Part shown: one piece after another, positions 5,848 to 8,024 of the stretch
How positions within the stretch are numbered: position 1 is the stretch's first letter
Layout of the letters: each line of letters starts with the position of its first letter
NCBI GenBank assembly: GCA_045605745.1
Contig: JAZUQN010000126.1
Span: 1 to 8,024, forward strand
Direction of reading: 5' to 3'
DNA length: 8,024 bases
Origin: SIG710 sp045605745
GTDB taxonomy: Bacteria > Bacillota > Clostridia > Oscillospirales > CAG-272
Notes under the pieces: model-generated
What the model saw: only the letters and a program-made list of their open reading frames with translations
What the model was told of the DNA's origin: nothing
Databases searched by the model: none
Made by a program: the position numbers and the translations under genes

Positions 5848-7479
5848 TCAAGAAAAATCCTTTAGTGCATCTCCGATATGAGAATAAAAATTTTCCGATC
5901 CAACCATTTCATAAAGACCGTTTTTCTTCATTGCGGAAAGAGGCTGGCCGTTAACATGGGTAATCACAATTCTTATGTTCTGCTTTTTGAGCTTTTTGCA
6001 AAGAGCTTCAAGCGAATTAAGTGCAGTTGCATCAATGGCGTTAACAGCGCCCATTCTTATAATAATGCAGCTTGTATCTTTTGTCGGGGCAATGTCGGCA
6101 ATTTTATCCGCCGCACCAAAGAACATTGTTCCGCCTATTTCATAAACAAGCACACCCTCCGGGATCTTCATTGCACCATCAGCATGAGGTTCCCAGCCCT
6201 TTACATTGCTTTCATCGCTCATTCTTTTAAGGAACAGAACAGCGGTGAGTATCATACCAACCTCGATAGCCACAACAAGATCGAAAATTACGGTCAGAAG
6301 GAATGTGACAACCATAACCAAGGTATCAAATAAAGGTGCTGTCTTAACCGTGCGCACAAATTTTTTCCATTCACTCATATTATAAGCAACCATAAACAGA
6401 ATTGCCGCAATTGTTGGCATAGGAATAAGCTCGGCAAGGGGCATAAGGAAAAGGAGCACAAGAAGAAGCACCACTGCGTGCACCATTCCGGCAACAGGAG
6501 TTCTTCCGCCGTTTTTCGCATTTGCCGCTGTTCTTGCTATTGCACCGGTTGCCGGGATTCCGCCAAACAGAACAGACGCAATGTTTGCCGCCCCCTGGGC
6601 AACAAGCTCGGCATTGGAATTGTGCTTTGAACCCACCATTCCGTCGGCAACAACGCAGGAGAGCAGCGATTCTATTGCGGCAAGGATGGCAATGGTAAAT
6701 GCACTGGGCAGCAGAGCTATTATCTTCTCAATGCTGAAATCAAATGAAGAAAAATCGACGCTCGGCAGTCCCTTTGGTATCTCATAAAGATCACCGATTG
6801 TGAAAACACCCGCATCAAGTCCGGGAATAAATTTCACCATAAATGCACCAACTATAACGGCTATAAGAGAGGGAGGCACTCTCTTTTCAAATTTGGGATA
6901 AATGATGAGTATTGCAAGGCAAACCGCACCCACCAAAAGCGACTCCGGGCTAAAGGTGCCTATCGCATCAATATTAGCCTCTATCTTTTCTATAGTTTCG
7001 ATAGGCTTTATTCCCTCTGCATATGTCAACCCAAAAAAATCCTTGATCTGGCCCAAAAGTATTGTAACAGCAATACCGGCTGTAAATCCTGTGGTTATTG
7101 TGTACGGTATGAATTTTATAAGCGCACCGAATTTGAATATGCCCATGAGAATAAGCATAATACCGGCAAGAATAGTTGCTATAAAAAGTCCGTCCGGCCC
7201 CTCGGTTGCAACAACGCCTGCAACAATGGTTGCAAATGCGGCAGTTGGTCCGGCAATCTGAATACGGCTTCCCCCAAGCAGAGATACAACAAAGCCGGCG
7301 GCGATAGCTGTGTAAATTCCCTTTTCCGGAGCAACGCCCGAGGCAAGTGCAAGAGCAACAGAAAGAGGCATTGCAATAATGGCAACGATTATACCTGCAA
7401 CAATATCCTGCACAAGCTGAGCCTTTGTATAGCCCTTTATCACTGAAAATAATTTTGGTTTAAGATAGAAATTGCTCAA
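5848..7479 (-). CDS. SulP-family anion transporter with C-terminal STAS domain
   Basis: A 543-residue inner-membrane transporter of the SLC26/SulP family. These carry sulfate, bicarbonate or C4-dicarboxylates by symport or exchange. The membrane domain spans about 20-420. It shows RIQIAGPTAAFATIVAG (72-88, the conserved GPTxA substrate-site segment), VPPSLIAVIVG (201-211), AIESLLSCVVADGM (268-281, with E270 and D279), and the GGIPATGAIARTAAN stretch (306-320). The STAS domain occupies about 440-540, with the DATAL loop (483-487) where related anti-sigma antagonists are phosphorylated. The start is TTG at 7479: AGGAG at 7488-7492 lies 8 bases upstream. A GTG at 7521 would sit inside a hairpin with no SD. 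It probably follows the antiporter gene in one transcript and ends at the shared terminator. Substrate not determinable; bicarbonate or sulfate are the leading options. Confidence 0.93.
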   Translation of the reverse strand: MSNFYLKPKLFSVIKGYTKAQLVQDIVAGIIVAIIAMPLSVALALASGVAPEKGIYTAIAAGFVVSLLGGSRIQIAGPTAAFATIVAGVVATEGPDGLFIATILAGIMLILMGIFKFGALIKFIPYTITTGFTAGIAVTILLGQIKDFFGLTYAEGIKPIETIEKIEANIDAIGTFSPESLLVGAVCLAILIIYPKFEKRVPPSLIAVIVGAFMVKFIPGLDAGVFTIGDLYEIPKGLPSVDFSSFDFSIEKIIALLPSAFTIAILAAIESLLSCVVADGMVGSKHNSNAELVAQGAANIASVLFGGIPATGAIARTAANAKNGGRTPVAGMVHAVVLLLVLLFLMPLAELIPMPTIAAILFMVAYNMSEWKKFVRTVKTAPLFDTLVMVVTFLLTVIFDLVVAIEVGMILTAVLFLKRMSDESNVKGWEPHADGAMKIPEGVLVYEIGGTMFFGAADKIADIAPTKDTSCIIIRMGAVNAIDATALNSLEALCKKLKKQNIRIVITHVNGQPLSAMKKNGLYEMVGSENFYSHIGDALKDFS

Positions 7480-7510
7480 AATGATCTCTCCTTTATTTTT
7501 AATATTAAAT

Positions 7511-7540
7511 CGGGCTGCCACGCTTTAGCGCAGCAGCCCG
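7511..7540 (-). terminator. GC-rich hairpin between antiporter and SulP genes (weak terminator or attenuator)
   Basis: The arms CGGGCTGC (7511-7518) and GCAGCCCG (7533-7540) pair perfectly. Inside, after a CA/CA internal loop, CGC (7521-7523) pairs with GCG (7528-7530) around TTTA. In the minus direction it lies 14 bases after the antiporter stop, but only ATTTAAT follows, not a solid U-run. It could lower read-through into the SulP gene or protect a processed end rather than fully terminate. Confidence 0.5.
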
Positions 7541-7554
7541 GGGAAAAGCAAAAA

Positions 7555-8024
7555 TTATTTTGTTTTTTCGCCCTTCGCTTCTGCCAGCTTTGTGTTTCTG
7601 CGGTTTTTAACCTCTTCTGAAATCGGAGTGATCTCTCCTGCAGCCTGAAGAGCCTGACGGGTGAGAAGAGGACCAATCAATTCATATATAAGCACAGCAA
7701 AAAGTGTTATATTTCTTATAAGTGCGCCCTGTCCCGGAAGCTGAGCTGCGGCAATTGTGCACATTCCGAGCGCAACACCTGCTTGAGGGAGCAGAGTTAT
7801 ACCCAGATATTTGCATATTTGGGGCTCACATTTGACCATTTTTGCACTGCCATATGCACCATAATATTTTCCAAAGGAACGGAAGATTATATAAACCACA
7901 CCGATAATAACTATCGCCATATCAGCGAACACGCCAAGCTCAAGCTCAGCACCGCTTATAACAAAGAAGAGAGCAAAAAGGGGAGATGTCCATTTATCCG
8001 AGGCCTTCATAAGATCCTCAGAAA
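7555..8024 (-). CDS. CPA-type cation:proton antiporter, C-terminal part (cut by window edge)
   Basis: About 155 residues of the C-terminal end of a monovalent cation:proton antiporter (CPA family, Kef/NapA/GerN-like membrane domain) are visible. The frame stays open to the end of the window and the upstream codons read S-E-D-L before the first visible Met, so the gene starts outside. Recognisable segments are WTSPLFALFFVISGAELEL (split around 8000-7940), a long hydrophobic helix leading into FRSFGKYYGAYGSAK, the family motif LLPQAGVALG, and a last helix NITLFAVLIYELIGPLLTRQAL. A short charged cytoplasmic tail follows, rich in Lys and Glu. No TrkA-N or TrkA-C regulatory domain follows the membrane domain, so it is not a full Kef-type channel. 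It exchanges Na+ or K+ for H+. The SulP gene downstream is probably in the same transcript. Confidence 0.85.
   Translation of the reverse strand, partial: SEDLMKASDKWTSPLFALFFVISGAELELGVFADMAIVIIGVVYIIFRSFGKYYGAYGSAKMVKCEPQICKYLGITLLPQAGVALGMCTIAAAQLPGQGALIRNITLFAVLIYELIGPLLTRQALQAAGEITPISEEVKNRRNTKLAEAKGEKTK

Noticed and set aside
5878..6333. 151-codon plus-strand frame
   Set aside because: Antisense to the SulP STAS and C-terminal membrane region; no SD or domain.

Overview
The window looks like a chromosomal segment of a Gram-positive anaerobe of the class Clostridia, probably an uncultured or gut Oscillospirales/Ruminococcaceae-type organism. The reasons are strong AGGAGG-type ribosome binding sites, sigma-A style promoters with 17-base spacers, TTG starts, lipoboxes, and protein sequences that read as clostridial family members. 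No phage, insertion sequence, CRISPR, tRNA or rRNA gene was seen.

Layout. Positions 1-252 hold no convincing gene. Within them, 24-180 is a run of six small hairpins around a GC-rich core, possibly a dispersed palindromic repeat or a structured RNA. A HAD-family phosphatase (253-891, minus) is divergent from a small cysteine-rich protein (959-1519, plus) that I read as a decayed tandem DUF305 protein. That gene runs convergently into a five-gene minus-strand operon, and the two stop codons overlap. In transcription order the operon is a Fur-family regulator (probably Zur), a zinc-binding lipoprotein (ZnuA/AdcA-like), an ABC ATPase (ZnuC), a membrane permease (ZnuB) and a pyridoxal/pyridoxamine kinase. 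Its sigma-A promoter is overlapped by a perfect 11-1-11 palindrome that contains a Fur-family 7-1-7 operator, so the unit is probably autorepressed when zinc is sufficient.

Divergent from the regulator, with its own sigma-A promoter, is a 56-residue lipoprotein gene (5592-5762), short enough to be missed by length-filtered gene calling. It ends at a strong 14-bp bidirectional terminator shared with the convergent SulP gene. The right end carries a SulP-family anion transporter with a C-terminal STAS domain (5848-7479, minus, TTG start). Upstream of it is the C-terminal part of a CPA-type cation:proton antiporter, cut by the window edge (7555-8024, minus). A GC-rich hairpin lies between the two.

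How the genes work together: the regulator, lipoprotein, ATPase and permease form a complete zinc (or related metal) uptake system with its sensor. The B6 kinase seems to be co-transcribed with it. The SulP and antiporter genes may form a pair in which an ion gradient and anion uptake are coupled. Most of the window is ordinary. The parts most worth a second look are the hairpin block at the left end, the decayed double-DUF305 protein, the small lipoprotein facing the metal regulator, and the altered metal-ligand set in the ZnuA-like protein.
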